A stretch of 64,000 nucleotides of DNA from CAVXNB01 sp963763085 (GCA_963763085.1 CAVXNB010000001.1:1116001-1180000), one strand, 5' to 3'. Counted from the first letter of the stretch, positions 7,538 to 16,510 are shown. The notes: generated by a model not told the origin, from the sequence alone. Numbers and translations are program-made.

Positions 7538-7782
7538 CGTGATTCTCCTGGCGGCAGCAGCAGGCGATACTTGGCTCTCAGAGCCATGGCGTGGATGACC
7601 GCAGCGCCTTGAGGACGGTCCATCACGATGAGCTCGAGAAGGTTTCCGGAGCGGTCGGGGCCAATGACCAAGTAGCGAGTCGGGTCCTGGCCGACTTCCT
7701 CCACAACCGCTGCCTGGCGGATGGCGTGGTCGATATCAGCTTCGTCGACGCCATGGCGCAGGGCTGAGGGAAGTATATCCAC
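7534..7782 (-). CDS. DUF4258/BrnT-like toxin
   Basis: GTG 7782 gives an 82-residue protein: VDILPSALRHGVDEADIDHA, then a strand RYLVIGPDRSGNLLELIVMD and the end IHAMALRAKYRLLLP. The pattern of A-x-x-HG near the start, GPDxxGNLLE in the middle and IHAMxxRxKY at the end is what I know from small toxins of this group, which act as ribonucleases with a catalytic core of charged residues and His. Reading further upstream adds sequence overlapping a recombinase relic and is rejected. Toxin-first order with an ATGA overlap to the antitoxin is typical of this family. Confidence 0.7.
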   Translation of the reverse strand: MDILPSALRHGVDEADIDHAIRQAAVVEEVGQDPTRYLVIGPDRSGNLLELIVMDRPQGAAVIHAMALRAKYRLLLPPGESR

Positions 7783-7879
7783 ACATCGGAATCGTACTAC
7801 GAAACCCGTGGGTGGTAAGCGACATACGCCCGACGGCCGGATCACGGCCAACCGAGGGGATTCGGCTTGTAGGCGACCG

Positions 7880-8083
7880 GACGTACTCGTGAGCTTCGCC
7901 GGGTGGGTCGCGCAACAAGAGTCGAGCCGACGGAGCGAGAGGATCAGGGCCGGGCTCGCGAGACGAGTGGCTGAGGGCAAGCCCATAGGAGGGGCCGTGT
8001 CTCGTCGGGGCAAGGATCGCAAACCACGGCAAACGAATGGTTACGTGCAAGCCTGGGAGCGGCGCAAACGCGGAAGCCGCTGA
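7880..8083 (+). pseudogene. Serine recombinase (resolvase) C-terminal relic
   Basis: The plus-strand frame reads DVLVSFAGWVAQQESSRRSE, RIRAGLARRVAEGKPIGGAV and KDRKPRQTNGYVQAWERRK, then stops. The pattern WVAxQEsxRrSERxkAGLARRxAEGKPiG is the junction between the catalytic domain and the DNA-binding end of small serine resolvases/invertases. The catalytic Ser and the first ~110 residues are missing, so it is a fragment. It overlaps the promoter side of the third toxin-antitoxin pair. It is the only recombination gene trace left in the inner element. Confidence 0.65.
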
Positions 8084-8282
8084 TCAGTAGGCATCCTTAC
8101 CACCAGAGACGCGCCCTTCGGCGCCAGCACAGATCGCCGACTCCGTCGCAGCACTTCAAACCACGCCTCACTGGGTCGTGCGTGATTCTGTATGTGCGAC
8201 TCGGTGATGCCGGTTGCCTGTGCCCGACCGCTCGATTCCGCGCCCACCGCTCGTGTGTCCTGGCGGATGCACGTCCACCTGG

Positions 8283-8305
8283 GGCGTCGTAGCCTTCGGG
8301 CAAGC
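8283..8305 (+). promoter_or_regulatory. Conserved leader upstream of cyclase gene 1
   Basis: GGCGTCGTAGCCTTC followed by a GGCAAGC-like end recurs, with two changes, upstream of the second cyclase gene (56921-56943). Both lie 14-16 bases before the start codon. It may be a 5' leader motif or a trace of recent duplication. Confidence 0.45.
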
Positions 8306-8319
8306 AGAGGAGGGGATCG

Positions 8320-11300
8320 ATGCGCTGCCCAGCGTGTGGAGGCGAGAACCCGGACGGCAAACGGTTCTGCAGGAACTGCGCCGCTCCGCTCACCTCCGTG
8401 TGCTCGGCGTGTGGTGCGCAGCTCGAGCCTGACGACAGGTTCTGCGGTGAGTGCGCGGCACCGGTCGGCGCCGCCGTCGCCTCGGCGGCGGTCCAAGCCG
8501 CCGCCGTCGTCACAACTACGTCTCCGCAGCAGACCGCCGCGCCCGCCACAGAGCTCCGCCACGTCTCGGTGCTGTTTTGCGACCTCGTCGGCTTCACGCC
8601 GTTCTCGGAGAAACGAGACCCCGAGGAGGTACGAGAGGTTCTCTCGGGCTACTTCGACCTCGCCCGGTCCATCGTCGGCCGCTATGGCGGCATAGTCGAG
8701 AAGTTCATCGGCGACGCGGTCATGGCGGTCTGGGGCGTCCCGGTCGCAAAGGAGGACGACGCCGAACGAGCGGTGAGAGCCGGACTCGAGCTCGTCTCGG
8801 CCGTCGCCGCCTACGGAACCGAGCACCAGACAGACCTCCGAGCCCGGGTCGGCGTCGTGACCGGGGGCGCTGCCACGACCGAGATCGCGGAGGAGGGCCT
8901 CGTTATCGGCGACCGGGTGAACACCGCCGCGCGCATCCAATCTGCCGCACCACCGGGATCCTGTTACGTCGACGAGACGACGAGGACCGCTACCTCGGCG
9001 GCGATCGCGTACCTGGACACCGGCGAGCACGAGCTGAAGGGAAAGGCCGAGCCGGCGAGGCTCTTCCAGGCGACCCGCGTCGTCGCCACCGTCGCCGGCT
9101 CGGAGCGCTCCGGCGTCATCGAGGCGCCCTTTATCGGACGTGACCGGGAGCTCCGCCTCGTAAAGGAGCTCTTTCACTCCTCGGCCGAGCGCCACTCGGC
9201 GCGCATGGTGCTCGTGTCCGGGGTCGCTGGCGTCGGCAAGTCGCGCCTCGCCTGGGAGTTCGAAAAGTACATCGACGGCCTGGCTGGGACCGTCCTCTGG
9301 CACTCGGGTCGGTGCCTCTCATATGGCGAGGGGATTTCCTATTGGGCGCTGTCGGAGATGGTCAGGGCACGGCTCCAGATCGGCGAGGAGGACCCACAGG
9401 AGGTCGTCGCCGAGCGACTGAGGACGGGCCTCGAGCGCTGGATCTCTGACCTAGCAGACCGGGAGTTCATCGCCCCCCGGCTCGGCCAGCTGCTGGGACT
9501 TCCGACTCAGAAGGTGCTCGCGAAGGAGGAGCTCTTTTCCGGCTGGCGTCTGTTCTTCGAACGACTAGCCGAGCACTTGCCGGTGGTCGTAGTCATCGAG
9601 GACCTGCAGTGGGCCGACCCCGGAATGGTCGACTTCTTGGACCATCTCCTCGAATGGTCGGGCGACCATGCCATTTTCCTCCTCGTTTTGTCGCGACCGG
9701 AAGGGACCGAGCGCAAAGGACTCGTGCTCTCTCGCAGATCGGTGACGAGCCTCTCGCTCGACCCCCTCTCTGACGAGGTCATGGGCGAGCTGTTGGACGG
9801 CCTCGTCACCGGCCTTCCTCAGGTAGCGCGAGCTCGGATCGTGGAACGTGCTGACGGCATCCCTCTCTACGCGGTCGAAACCGTGCGGGGGCTGCTGGAC
9901 AAGGGCATCGTCGCAAAGTCCGACGATGGCGCCCTGCACCTCGTGGGCGAGGTCGGCGAGCTCGAGATCCCACCAGGGCTGACTGCCCTCATCTCGTCGC
10001 GTCTCGACGGCCTCGGACCGGACGAGCATCGTCTAGTGAAGGAGTGTTCGGTGCTCGGGGGGAGTTTTCCGCGCCAAGCGATCGAGGCCGTCTCGGACAT
10101 CGACCCGGCTGAGCTCGATGAGCTGTTGAGCTCGCTCGTTCGCAAGGAGGTCCTGACGGTTCGTGCCGACAAGCTCTCGCCCGAACGCGGGCAGTACGCC
10201 TTCACCCAGTCGCTCATAAGGTCGGTCTCCTATGACATGTTGACCCGAGCCGAGCGCAAGGCTCGCCATCTCCGCACGGCTGCGCACCTGCGAACCGCCT
10301 TCCCGGACCAGGGAGCAGAGGTCTCAGAGGTCATCGCGTCCCACCTGCACGACGCCTACCGGGCAGGTGGAGGCGACCCCGACGCGGCCGAGCTACGGTC
10401 AGAGGCGGAGAGTGCCTACGTCACAGCCGCCGAGAGGGCCGAGTCAGTCGGCGCCCCCGAGGTCGCAGAAGCTGCCTACCTGACGGCTGCCGACCTCAGC
10501 TCGGACGACGTCAAGCGGGCCGACCTCATCGAAGAGGCCGGTCGTATGGCTGAACTAGCCGGTCTCGACGAACGGGCACTGGGCCACTACGAAGCCGCCG
10601 TGGCAGCGCACTCCTCTGCCGGGAGGGTCGTCGAGGCCGCTCGGGTGACCGCTCGGCTCGCGCTCCCGCTCCGCATGCTCGGACGTAGCGAACTGGCCAT
10701 CGTCCTCTTGCGGGAAGCCTTGGCCTCCGTCGATCCCGAAGACGCCCCAACCGCTGTCTTGGTGGAGCTGTACGAGGGGCTGGGTGGCTCGCTTGTATTT
10801 GCCGGTCATCCCCAGGACGCCGCCGAGCCAATCGACAAGGCGCTCAGACTTTCCCAGCATCACGAGCTCGGAGAACCGCTGGCATGGGCGCTGTTGTACA
10901 AGGCCATTATTTGCTCCTTCGACGGACGCCTCGAGGAAGCCCGGCTCAACTACGAGGGCAGCATTGCTGTCGCCCAGCGATACGGAAACACCCGGATCGA
11001 GTCGCGAGCAGAGGGAAGTCTGGCGGACCTTTGCATGACCCGAGACCTTCCAGGTGCGGAGGCGCACTGCCAGGCCGGATTGGCTCTCGCCCGCCGCTCG
11101 GGGGCACGGGAGATGGAAGCGTTCGCGGCCTGCAACCTCTTGTATGTGCTCACGATGGCCGGTCGTTTCGACGAGGCGTACCGGATCGGCACGGACTTGC
11201 TTGAATCGGATGCGGCCGAGACCTCCTCGGGCAGGACGCTTCTTCTCCGGCTGGTGACGTTGGACGCTCTCAGAGGTCACGTCGAGGGTGCCCGGCAGCG

Positions 11301-11937
11301 CCTCGGCGGTCTTGAAAACATGACAGCGAGCGACGATCCGCAAATTCGCGCCATGCACGCCGCGGGAAAAAGCGAAGTCGCCCTCGGGGAGGGAGACTTC
11401 CGTCTCGCACTCGAAACAGCGCTGGCCGCGATCGACGAGTGCTTCCGGGGGGGCCTCGAAGTTGCCCACGAGGCCATTCGTCTGGCTTTCCCAAACGCCG
11501 TCGACGCAGCGATGGCCATCCGGGACTTCGACCAAGCCGAGCGACTCGTGGAGCTGCTCGGCAGCCGGCCGCAAGGTGAGATCGCACCGTTCCTCCGCGC
11601 ACAGCTCCGGCGAGCCAGTGCCCTCCTTGAAGCTGCGAGAGGCGATGACGAGGGCGTGGAGGAGGGCCTCTTCGCAGCGGCAGAGGAGTTCCACCTGCGG
11701 GGTTATCCGTTTTGGACCGCCCGAGCCCAACTCGATCTGGCCGAGTGGCTCGCCGGCCAGGACAGGCTCGACGAGTCAGCGAGGCTCGCGAGCGGCGCTG
11801 CCGCCACGTTCGAGATGGTCGGGGCCGCACCGATGCTCGCTCGTGCGCGGGCCCTTCTCGAGCCTGAGATGGCTCGCAACTCCACTGCCGATGACGAACG
11901 CGCTGTCGCTCAGACCCACTCGTCGACCTCCGAATAG
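8320..11937 (+). CDS. Zinc-ribbon / class III adenylate cyclase / NTPase / TPR protein
   Basis: ATG 8320 follows AGGAGGGG. The 1205-residue protein has two zinc ribbons (Cys 3, 6, 17, 20 and 28, 31, 42, 45). The class III cyclase domain (about 78-255) has metal Asp in FCDLVGFT, the adenine-reading Lys in VEKFIGD, the second metal Asp in GDAVMAVWG, and Asn/Arg in VNTAARIQ, so ATP is the likely substrate. A STAND-like AAA domain follows (Walker A GVAGVGKS near 303; Walker B VVVIEDLQWAD near 425). The C-terminal 450 residues are TPR-like helices. Such proteins are thought to release cAMP when the NTPase-TPR part senses a signal; the signal is unknown. The gene lies in the tRNA-Gly island next to a toxin-antitoxin pair and has an apparently frameshifted paralogue at 53374-56904. 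A defence role is possible but only inferred. Confidence 0.88.
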   Translation: MRCPACGGENPDGKRFCRNCAAPLTSVCSACGAQLEPDDRFCGECAAPVGAAVASAAVQAAAVVTTTSPQQTAAPATELRHVSVLFCDLVGFTPFSEKRDPEEVREVLSGYFDLARSIVGRYGGIVEKFIGDAVMAVWGVPVAKEDDAERAVRAGLELVSAVAAYGTEHQTDLRARVGVVTGGAATTEIAEEGLVIGDRVNTAARIQSAAPPGSCYVDETTRTATSAAIAYLDTGEHELKGKAEPARLFQATRVVATVAGSERSGVIEAPFIGRDRELRLVKELFHSSAERHSARMVLVSGVAGVGKSRLAWEFEKYIDGLAGTVLWHSGRCLSYGEGISYWALSEMVRARLQIGEEDPQEVVAERLRTGLERWISDLADREFIAPRLGQLLGLPTQKVLAKEELFSGWRLFFERLAEHLPVVVVIEDLQWADPGMVDFLDHLLEWSGDHAIFLLVLSRPEGTERKGLVLSRRSVTSLSLDPLSDEVMGELLDGLVTGLPQVARARIVERADGIPLYAVETVRGLLDKGIVAKSDDGALHLVGEVGELEIPPGLTALISSRLDGLGPDEHRLVKECSVLGGSFPRQAIEAVSDIDPAELDELLSSLVRKEVLTVRADKLSPERGQYAFTQSLIRSVSYDMLTRAERKARHLRTAAHLRTAFPDQGAEVSEVIASHLHDAYRAGGGDPDAAELRSEAESAYVTAAERAESVGAPEVAEAAYLTAADLSSDDVKRADLIEEAGRMAELAGLDERALGHYEAAVAAHSSAGRVVEAARVTARLALPLRMLGRSELAIVLLREALASVDPEDAPTAVLVELYEGLGGSLVFAGHPQDAAEPIDKALRLSQHHELGEPLAWALLYKAIICSFDGRLEEARLNYEGSIAVAQRYGNTRIESRAEGSLADLCMTRDLPGAEAHCQAGLALARRSGAREMEAFAACNLLYVLTMAGRFDEAYRIGTDLLESDAAETSSGRTLLLRLVTLDALRGHVEGARQRLGGLENMTASDDPQIRAMHAAGKSEVALGEGDFRLALETALAAIDECFRGGLEVAHEAIRLAFPNAVDAAMAIRDFDQAERLVELLGSRPQGEIAPFLRAQLRRASALLEAARGDDEGVEEGLFAAAEEFHLRGYPFWTARAQLDLAEWLAGQDRLDESARLASGAAATFEMVGAAPMLARARALLEPEMARNSTADDERAVAQTHSSTSE

Positions 11938-12206
11938 ACAGCTTGACCGTCACAGGATTAGGTCGCGTTCGCGATCGGCCAGTCCACGACACGGTCTCTG
12001 CCGAGGAGCCAGGCGGCCGGCCGGGAAGCCCGACCGAGCGGTCGGACCGAGCTGCACTGCGGCGACGCAGGACCGGGATCGGGTCATCGCCGCAGCATTG
12101 GGAAGGCTGGCCGAGGACGCTGATGTCATTCGGTTCCCGAACTCTTCCGAGGGAACATCGCACACGTAGCACGCACACGAAGGTGCCAACTAGCCCGAGA
12201 CGCGAA

Positions 12207-12232
12207 AAAGCGCCCCTTTAATAGGGCGCTTT
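12207..12232. terminator. Hairpin terminator
   Basis: AAAGCGCCC and GGGCGCTTT form a nine-base-pair stem with an eight-base AT-rich loop. It can stop the cyclase transcript from the left and the tRNA-Gly transcript from the right. The rest of the gap 11938-12256 shows no gene. Confidence 0.6.
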
Positions 12233-12256
12233 ACCTGCGGATTTAGTTGGAGAAGG

Positions 12257-12328
12257 AGCGGACGACGGGATTCGAACCCGCGACCCTCACCTTGGCAAGG
12301 TGATGCTCTACCACTGAGCCACGTCCGC
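12257..12328 (-). tRNA. tRNA-Gly (GCC)
   Basis: The minus strand folds into a normal 72-base tRNA. The acceptor stem is GCGGACG/CGTCCGC, with D-arm GCTCAGTGGTAGAGC. The anticodon arm is CACC-TTGCCAA-GGTG with anticodon GCC, and the T-arm is GCGGG-TTCGAAT-CCCGT. CCA is not encoded. It is the intact target from which three 3'-end relics to the left (4563, 5681, 7009) derive. Confidence 0.95.
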
Positions 12329-12397
12329 GTTTCGCGGAATCCTACCAAAGGCTCTCCTTGGCCTGGCACGCCGGTCGCGCCGTCCCGGACCTGCCGG

Positions 12398-13606
12398 TCA
12401 ACTGCTCGCCGCGCCCGGTGATACCTGCACTGAAGCCGGGTGGGCGCGGAGATGGTGCCCGCGCATCAAGGCCACGCCGGCCGTGCCGAGGGCGCATGCC
12501 GCGGCACACAGCACGGCAACACGAGATCCGAAGTCCTGCACGAGGAGCCCCCCGACTGCGGCGCCGATGGCCGCACCGATCTGGATTCCGCTCGCGACCC
12601 AGCTGAAAGCCTCGACGGAAGAGCCCTGCGGTGCCAGCTCGCCGACGAGCCAGTAGATACAACTGAACGCCGGTGCGATCGCGATCCCGCCGAGAAACAT
12701 CAGCCCGTAGAGGACAGCGACGTTCGGCGCCAGGGACAGCAGCGCGAAGCCGAGCGCGCTCGCCGCCAACAAGGGCGCGAGTGTGGAGGCACCGGAACGC
12801 ACCATGCGAGCCCCGAGCACGAAGCCTCCGGCCATCGACCCGAGACTCCAGACCGACAGCAGCAGGCCGGCCTGATTCGGGGCCTGATGGTGTCCGGCGA
12901 AGGCGACCACGGCCACCTCGACGATGACGATCGCGGCAAGAAACATCAAGATGATCACAACCAGCGTCGCCAACCCCGCCAGATTGACCGGCTGTCGCGG
13001 ACCCGGCGAGGGCTCCTTGACGCTCCGCCCGAGGGCCGGATGAGCTGCCACGGCGACGGCTCCGGCGAAGCCGATCAGCCCGCAGACGACCAGCGCTGCC
13101 GCGGGTTCGGCGAGAGCCGCCACGAGCGCCACGAGCGCGGGACCGACCATGAAGGTGACTTCCTGCAGCGTCGCGTCCATGGCGAAGAGCCCGCCGACGA
13201 GGTCCGCTCGAACGAGGTGTCGCCACAGCGATCGCACCGCGGGCGCCACCGGCGGCACGCTGGCGCCGGTCACGGCCGCGACGACGACAAGCGCCGCGGT
13301 GTCGTGCACGGGCACGAAAGCAAGTGTGATCAGACCCGCGGCGTTTAGCGCGCCGGCGACGACGAGGACGCGGCGCGGGCCTACCCGATCCGCGAGACGC
13401 CCGACGAGGGGCATCACGAGCCCGGTGCCGACGACGTAGGCAGCGGTGACGAGCCCGGCCCGGGCGTACGAGCCGGTCGCTCTCGAGATGCGAAGGATGA
13501 TCGCCAGGCTCACCATGGCCACTGGGAGCCGGGCGACGAGTGACATCGATAGCAACCAAGCCACGCCCGGGGTCCGGAGAACTGCTCGGTAAGGCGCCCG
13601 GGTCAC
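12398..13606 (-). CDS. Major facilitator superfamily transporter
   Basis: A 402-residue integral membrane protein with about twelve hydrophobic segments. It begins TRAPYRAVLRTPGVAWLLSM. The conserved cytoplasmic loop after helix 2 is GRLADRVGPRRVLVV, the MFS motif A pattern GxxxDRxGxRR. A polar loop sits mid-protein (RSVKEPSPGPRQPV) between the six-helix halves. It is most like drug or metabolite exporters; no substrate can be given. GTG 13606 is chosen because it gives the usual short N-terminus. An in-frame GTG at 13645 would add 13 unlikely residues. It stands alone between tRNA-Gly and a palindromic repeat. Confidence 0.8.
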   Translation of the reverse strand: MTRAPYRAVLRTPGVAWLLSMSLVARLPVAMVSLAIILRISRATGSYARAGLVTAAYVVGTGLVMPLVGRLADRVGPRRVLVVAGALNAAGLITLAFVPVHDTAALVVVAAVTGASVPPVAPAVRSLWRHLVRADLVGGLFAMDATLQEVTFMVGPALVALVAALAEPAAALVVCGLIGFAGAVAVAAHPALGRSVKEPSPGPRQPVNLAGLATLVVIILMFLAAIVIVEVAVVAFAGHHQAPNQAGLLLSVWSLGSMAGGFVLGARMVRSGASTLAPLLAASALGFALLSLAPNVAVLYGLMFLGGIAIAPAFSCIYWLVGELAPQGSSVEAFSWVASGIQIGAAIGAAVGGLLVQDFGSRVAVLCAAACALGTAGVALMRGHHLRAHPASVQVSPGAASS

Positions 13607-13692
13607 CGCACCATCATTACGTGTGGTCGTAACGATGCCGACCACCTTCGTGAGGGGTCGGGGGGCTCTGGCGTCATTTGATTTCGTTTCTG

Positions 13693-13746
13693 AACTTGCC
13701 TCCGATTCAGATTGTGACTGGTCACAACCATTAACGGAGGCAAGTT
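13693..13746. repeat. Palindromic repeat, copy 1
   Basis: Outer arms AACTTGCCTCC and GGAGGCAAGTT are perfect complements. The inner core is TTGTGAC, TG, GTCACAA. Compared with the other copies (TTGCGAC/GTCGCAA), both sides of one pair have changed, so the stem is kept. It lies in the gap between the end of the WS/DGAT gene and the start of the MFS gene, in an AT-richer patch. Confidence 0.85.
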
Positions 13747-13831
13747 TGGAAAGTTTTCGAACATTGCCCGGGCCCGGACCCGTCCGCCCGCGCCCGGGCG
13801 GCGGAGCTTCGACAGGGGGCGCCCGACCGGC

Positions 13832-15391
13832 TCAGCCGGGTGCGTCCATGAGAGCCCCTCGACTCCGCTCGACCAGCGCCGCGTGGCCGGCCGGCGTGGA
13901 GCTCGCCCGGCCAGGGGCGCTCCCAGCGCCGCCGCCGCCGCCGGCACCGGCAGGCGGCCCAGCGGACGTCCCCGCCTCGTCCATCTTCTCGGCCCGAACG
14001 ATCTCCAGAAGCTCGTCGAGGCCCTGAGTGATCATCTCCGGAAGATCGGCGAGGTCGGGGACCGTCTCCCGGCATCCGGTCAGCCCGAAGTACACGACGC
14101 CGCAATAGCTCATCACGGTGATGTTGAGCCCGGCACCCTCGACCACAGGCCCGAGCGGGTACATCCCGACCATGTGCGCTCCTGCAAGGAACAAAGGAAA
14201 CGGAGGTCCCGGGATATTCGAGATCGTGACATTGAACGCCGGCCGCACCCGATCGAAGACCCGCATCGACGAGATGACGCGGGCGGCGCGCCCGATCAGG
14301 GCCGGGAACGTGAACTCCGTCCAGTCGGTCAGCACCTCGGCGCCGATCCGAGACTCCTGGGACTTCGCGTCCGCCATGCCGGCCGAGATCGTGCGGAGGC
14401 GCTCGACAGGGTCGGCGATGTCGGTCGCGAGCGAGGTCAGCATCGCTGAGATCCGATTGCCGGCGCTGAGCCGTTCGTCGTCGGTGCGAACCGACATCGG
14501 CACGAAGCCGACGAGGGGCTCCTCGGGAAGCTCGTCCTCGCCCGCGGCGAGCAGGTAGCGCCGGAGCGCGCTGGCACAGAGCGCCAGGATGACGTCGTTG
14601 ACGGTGCAGCCGAAGTGGTTCTTCACCGCCTTCAGATCGTCGAGCGCCACGTCCGCGAACGCGACCCGCCTGTGCGGCGTGATCGCCTGATTGAACGAGG
14701 TCTTGGGTGCGCTGAAAGGCGACGGCGGTGGCATGACACCGGAATCCCGGTTGTGCTCCGAGACGTGCAGCGCTGTCTCCACGATCCGCCGTGCCGCTCT
14801 CACGGCCTTGACCGGACTGGACGCGAGCTGCGTCCACGCCCCGATCAGCAGGTCGATATCGGTCGGCACGCGCTCGGCGTGCCAATTGTCGTCATCGGCG
14901 TCCGCCGGCGGGTCGGCTTCGAGATCGAGCCAAGCTGCTGTGAGCTCCGCGCCCGATACTCCGTCGATGGCGGAGTGGTGCATCTTCATGACGATCGCCT
15001 GGCGACCCCCTTCGAGGCCCTCGACGAGGTACATCTCCCACAGCGGGCGCTTGCGGTCCAGGGGTAGTCCGATCATCTGGCCCACGAAAGCCTCGAGCTC
15101 GCCCTGGCCGCCCGGCGAAGGCAGACAGGCGCGGCGCACGTGGTAGTCAAGGTCGAAGTTCGGGTCCTCGATCCACATCGGGTTCGCCAGCTTGAAGGGG
15201 ACCTCGACGAGACGGCGCCGGAAAGGCGGAGCTCGATTCAGGCGCCGGCCCACCATGTCCCGGACCTGGTCGAACGAGAAGCCTTGAGGCGCTTCCGAGG
15301 GGTCCAGCACGAACACCCCGGTGACGTGCATGTGATTAGTCGGCGTCTCCATGGACAGGAACATGGCATCGAGCCCGCTCAGTCGCTGCAT
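13832..15391 (-). CDS. Wax ester synthase / diacylglycerol acyltransferase (WS/DGAT)
   Basis: The 519-residue protein starts MQRLSGLDAMFLSMETPTNH, the standard opening of bacterial WS/DGAT enzymes. The catalytic HHxxxDG motif is present as MKMHHSAIDGVSG near residue 140. Further conserved pieces are NDVILALCASALRRYL and NVTISNIPGPPFPLFLAGA. The enzyme joins acyl-CoA to long-chain alcohols or diacylglycerol at the membrane face, making storage lipids typical of actinobacteria. The last 50 residues are Gly/Ala/Pro-rich and look like extra low-complexity tail. It is 12 bases downstream of dut and probably cotranscribed with it. Confidence 0.92.
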   Translation of the reverse strand: MQRLSGLDAMFLSMETPTNHMHVTGVFVLDPSEAPQGFSFDQVRDMVGRRLNRAPPFRRRLVEVPFKLANPMWIEDPNFDLDYHVRRACLPSPGGQGELEAFVGQMIGLPLDRKRPLWEMYLVEGLEGGRQAIVMKMHHSAIDGVSGAELTAAWLDLEADPPADADDDNWHAERVPTDIDLLIGAWTQLASSPVKAVRAARRIVETALHVSEHNRDSGVMPPPSPFSAPKTSFNQAITPHRRVAFADVALDDLKAVKNHFGCTVNDVILALCASALRRYLLAAGEDELPEEPLVGFVPMSVRTDDERLSAGNRISAMLTSLATDIADPVERLRTISAGMADAKSQESRIGAEVLTDWTEFTFPALIGRAARVISSMRVFDRVRPAFNVTISNIPGPPFPLFLAGAHMVGMYPLGPVVEGAGLNITVMSYCGVVYFGLTGCRETVPDLADLPEMITQGLDELLEIVRAEKMDEAGTSAGPPAGAGGGGGAGSAPGRASSTPAGHAALVERSRGALMDAPG

Positions 15392-15403
15392 CGCACCTCC
15401 TCC

Positions 15404-15841
15404 TCAACGGCCGCTGTGACCGAAGCCTCCAGCGCCTCGTTCGCTCGTCTCGAGGCGTTCCACCACCAAGAAACGGGCCTCCTCCACCCGACAGATCACC
15501 AACTGGGCGATCCGATCTCCTCGGTGGACCTCGTAGGGCGTCGCGGGATCCGTGTTCACCAGTATGACCGCAACCTCGCCGCGATAACCAGGGTCGATCA
15601 ATCCCGGCGCGTTGAGACAACTGACGCCGTGGCGGGCGGCGAGCCCGCTACGGGACAGGACCAAGCCCGCGTAGCCCTCGGGGAGCTCCAGAGCGATCCC
15701 GGTTGCGATCGTCTCGCGGCCGCCGCCCGGAGCGAGGGTCGCGCCGACCCGCGCCACCAGGTCGCAGCCGGCGTCTCCAGGCCGCGCGTAGCTGGGCGCA
15801 GGGAGGTCCGGGTCAAGACGGACGAGCTGAATTTCGAGCAC
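15404..15841 (-). CDS. dut: dUTP diphosphatase
   Basis: GTG 15841 starts a 145-residue trimeric-type dUTPase. The five motifs are visible in order: ARPGDAGCDLVA, LPEGYAGLVLSRSGLAARHG, CLNAPGLIDPGYRGEV, GDRIAQLVI and the C-terminal arm GAGGFGHSGR. The enzyme converts dUTP to dUMP and keeps uracil out of DNA. The length is normal and all motifs are intact. It is divergent from orn, whose start lies about 50 bases away, so the two share a short promoter region. The longer upstream frame overlaps orn and is rejected. Confidence 0.93.
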   Translation of the reverse strand: MLEIQLVRLDPDLPAPSYARPGDAGCDLVARVGATLAPGGGRETIATGIALELPEGYAGLVLSRSGLAARHGVSCLNAPGLIDPGYRGEVAVILVNTDPATPYEVHRGDRIAQLVICRVEEARFLVVERLETSERGAGGFGHSGR

Positions 15842-15892
15842 GAGAGCGCACCGTAGCGGAGTGTGAGCTGGATACGGGTACGATGCGGCTCC

Positions 15893-16510
15893 GTGTTGGT
15901 GTGGATGGATCTCGAGATGACGGGGCTTGATCCCCTGCGCAACGTCATCGTCGAGATCGCCACGATCGTGACCGACGACGAGCTGAACATCGTCGCCGAA
16001 GGGCCGGACCTCGTCATCGGTGCGACGCCCGAGCAGCTGGCGGACATGGACGACGTCGTGCTCAGGATGCACACGTCGAGCGGGTTGCTCGAGGCCATCC
16101 GCGAGTCGAAGGTGACCGTCGAGGAGGCCGCCGCGGCGACCCTCGAGTTCGTCAAGTCCCAGGTGCCGCTGCCGGGGACGGTGCCGTTGTGCGGGAACTC
16201 GATCGCGATGGACAGGAGCTTTCTCAGGCAGTACATGCCGGCGCTCGACGAGTACTTCCACTACCGGTCGATCGACGTCTCGAGCGTGAAGGAGCTCTGC
16301 AAGCGCTGGTACCGCGACGCCTACGGCGCCAGACCGCAGAAGGCGACCGCCCATCGGGCGCTCGACGACATCCGCGAGAGCGTGGCCGAGCTGAGCTATT
16401 ACCGCGAGCACCTGTTTCGGACGCTGCAGGAGGTGCAGGCGCTGACGCCGCCGGCGCCGGCGCCGGCAGTCGAGCCGTCGAGCGACGGAGCTGCGGCGTC
16501 GTCAGAGTAG
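15893..16510 (+). CDS. orn: Oligoribonuclease
   Basis: GTG 15893 gives VLVWMDLEMTGLDPLRNVIV, the usual Orn start. The DEDDh exonuclease residues are in place: Asp and Glu in WMDLEMTG, Asp in NSIAMDRSFL, and His and Asp in AHRALDDIRES. Orn degrades 2-5 base RNA fragments, including pGpG from cyclic di-GMP turnover, which links it to the GGDEF-EAL protein at 57314. The last 20 residues are a Pro/Ala-rich tail. The 3' end overlaps the convergent patatin gene by nine bases. Confidence 0.92.
   Translation: MLVWMDLEMTGLDPLRNVIVEIATIVTDDELNIVAEGPDLVIGATPEQLADMDDVVLRMHTSSGLLEAIRESKVTVEEAAAATLEFVKSQVPLPGTVPLCGNSIAMDRSFLRQYMPALDEYFHYRSIDVSSVKELCKRWYRDAYGARPQKATAHRALDDIRESVAELSYYREHLFRTLQEVQALTPPAPAPAVEPSSDGAAASSE

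Noticed and set aside
8041..9303. Long minus-strand open frame opposite the cyclase gene
   Set aside because: It is the shadow of a strongly supported plus-strand gene with clear domain motifs.
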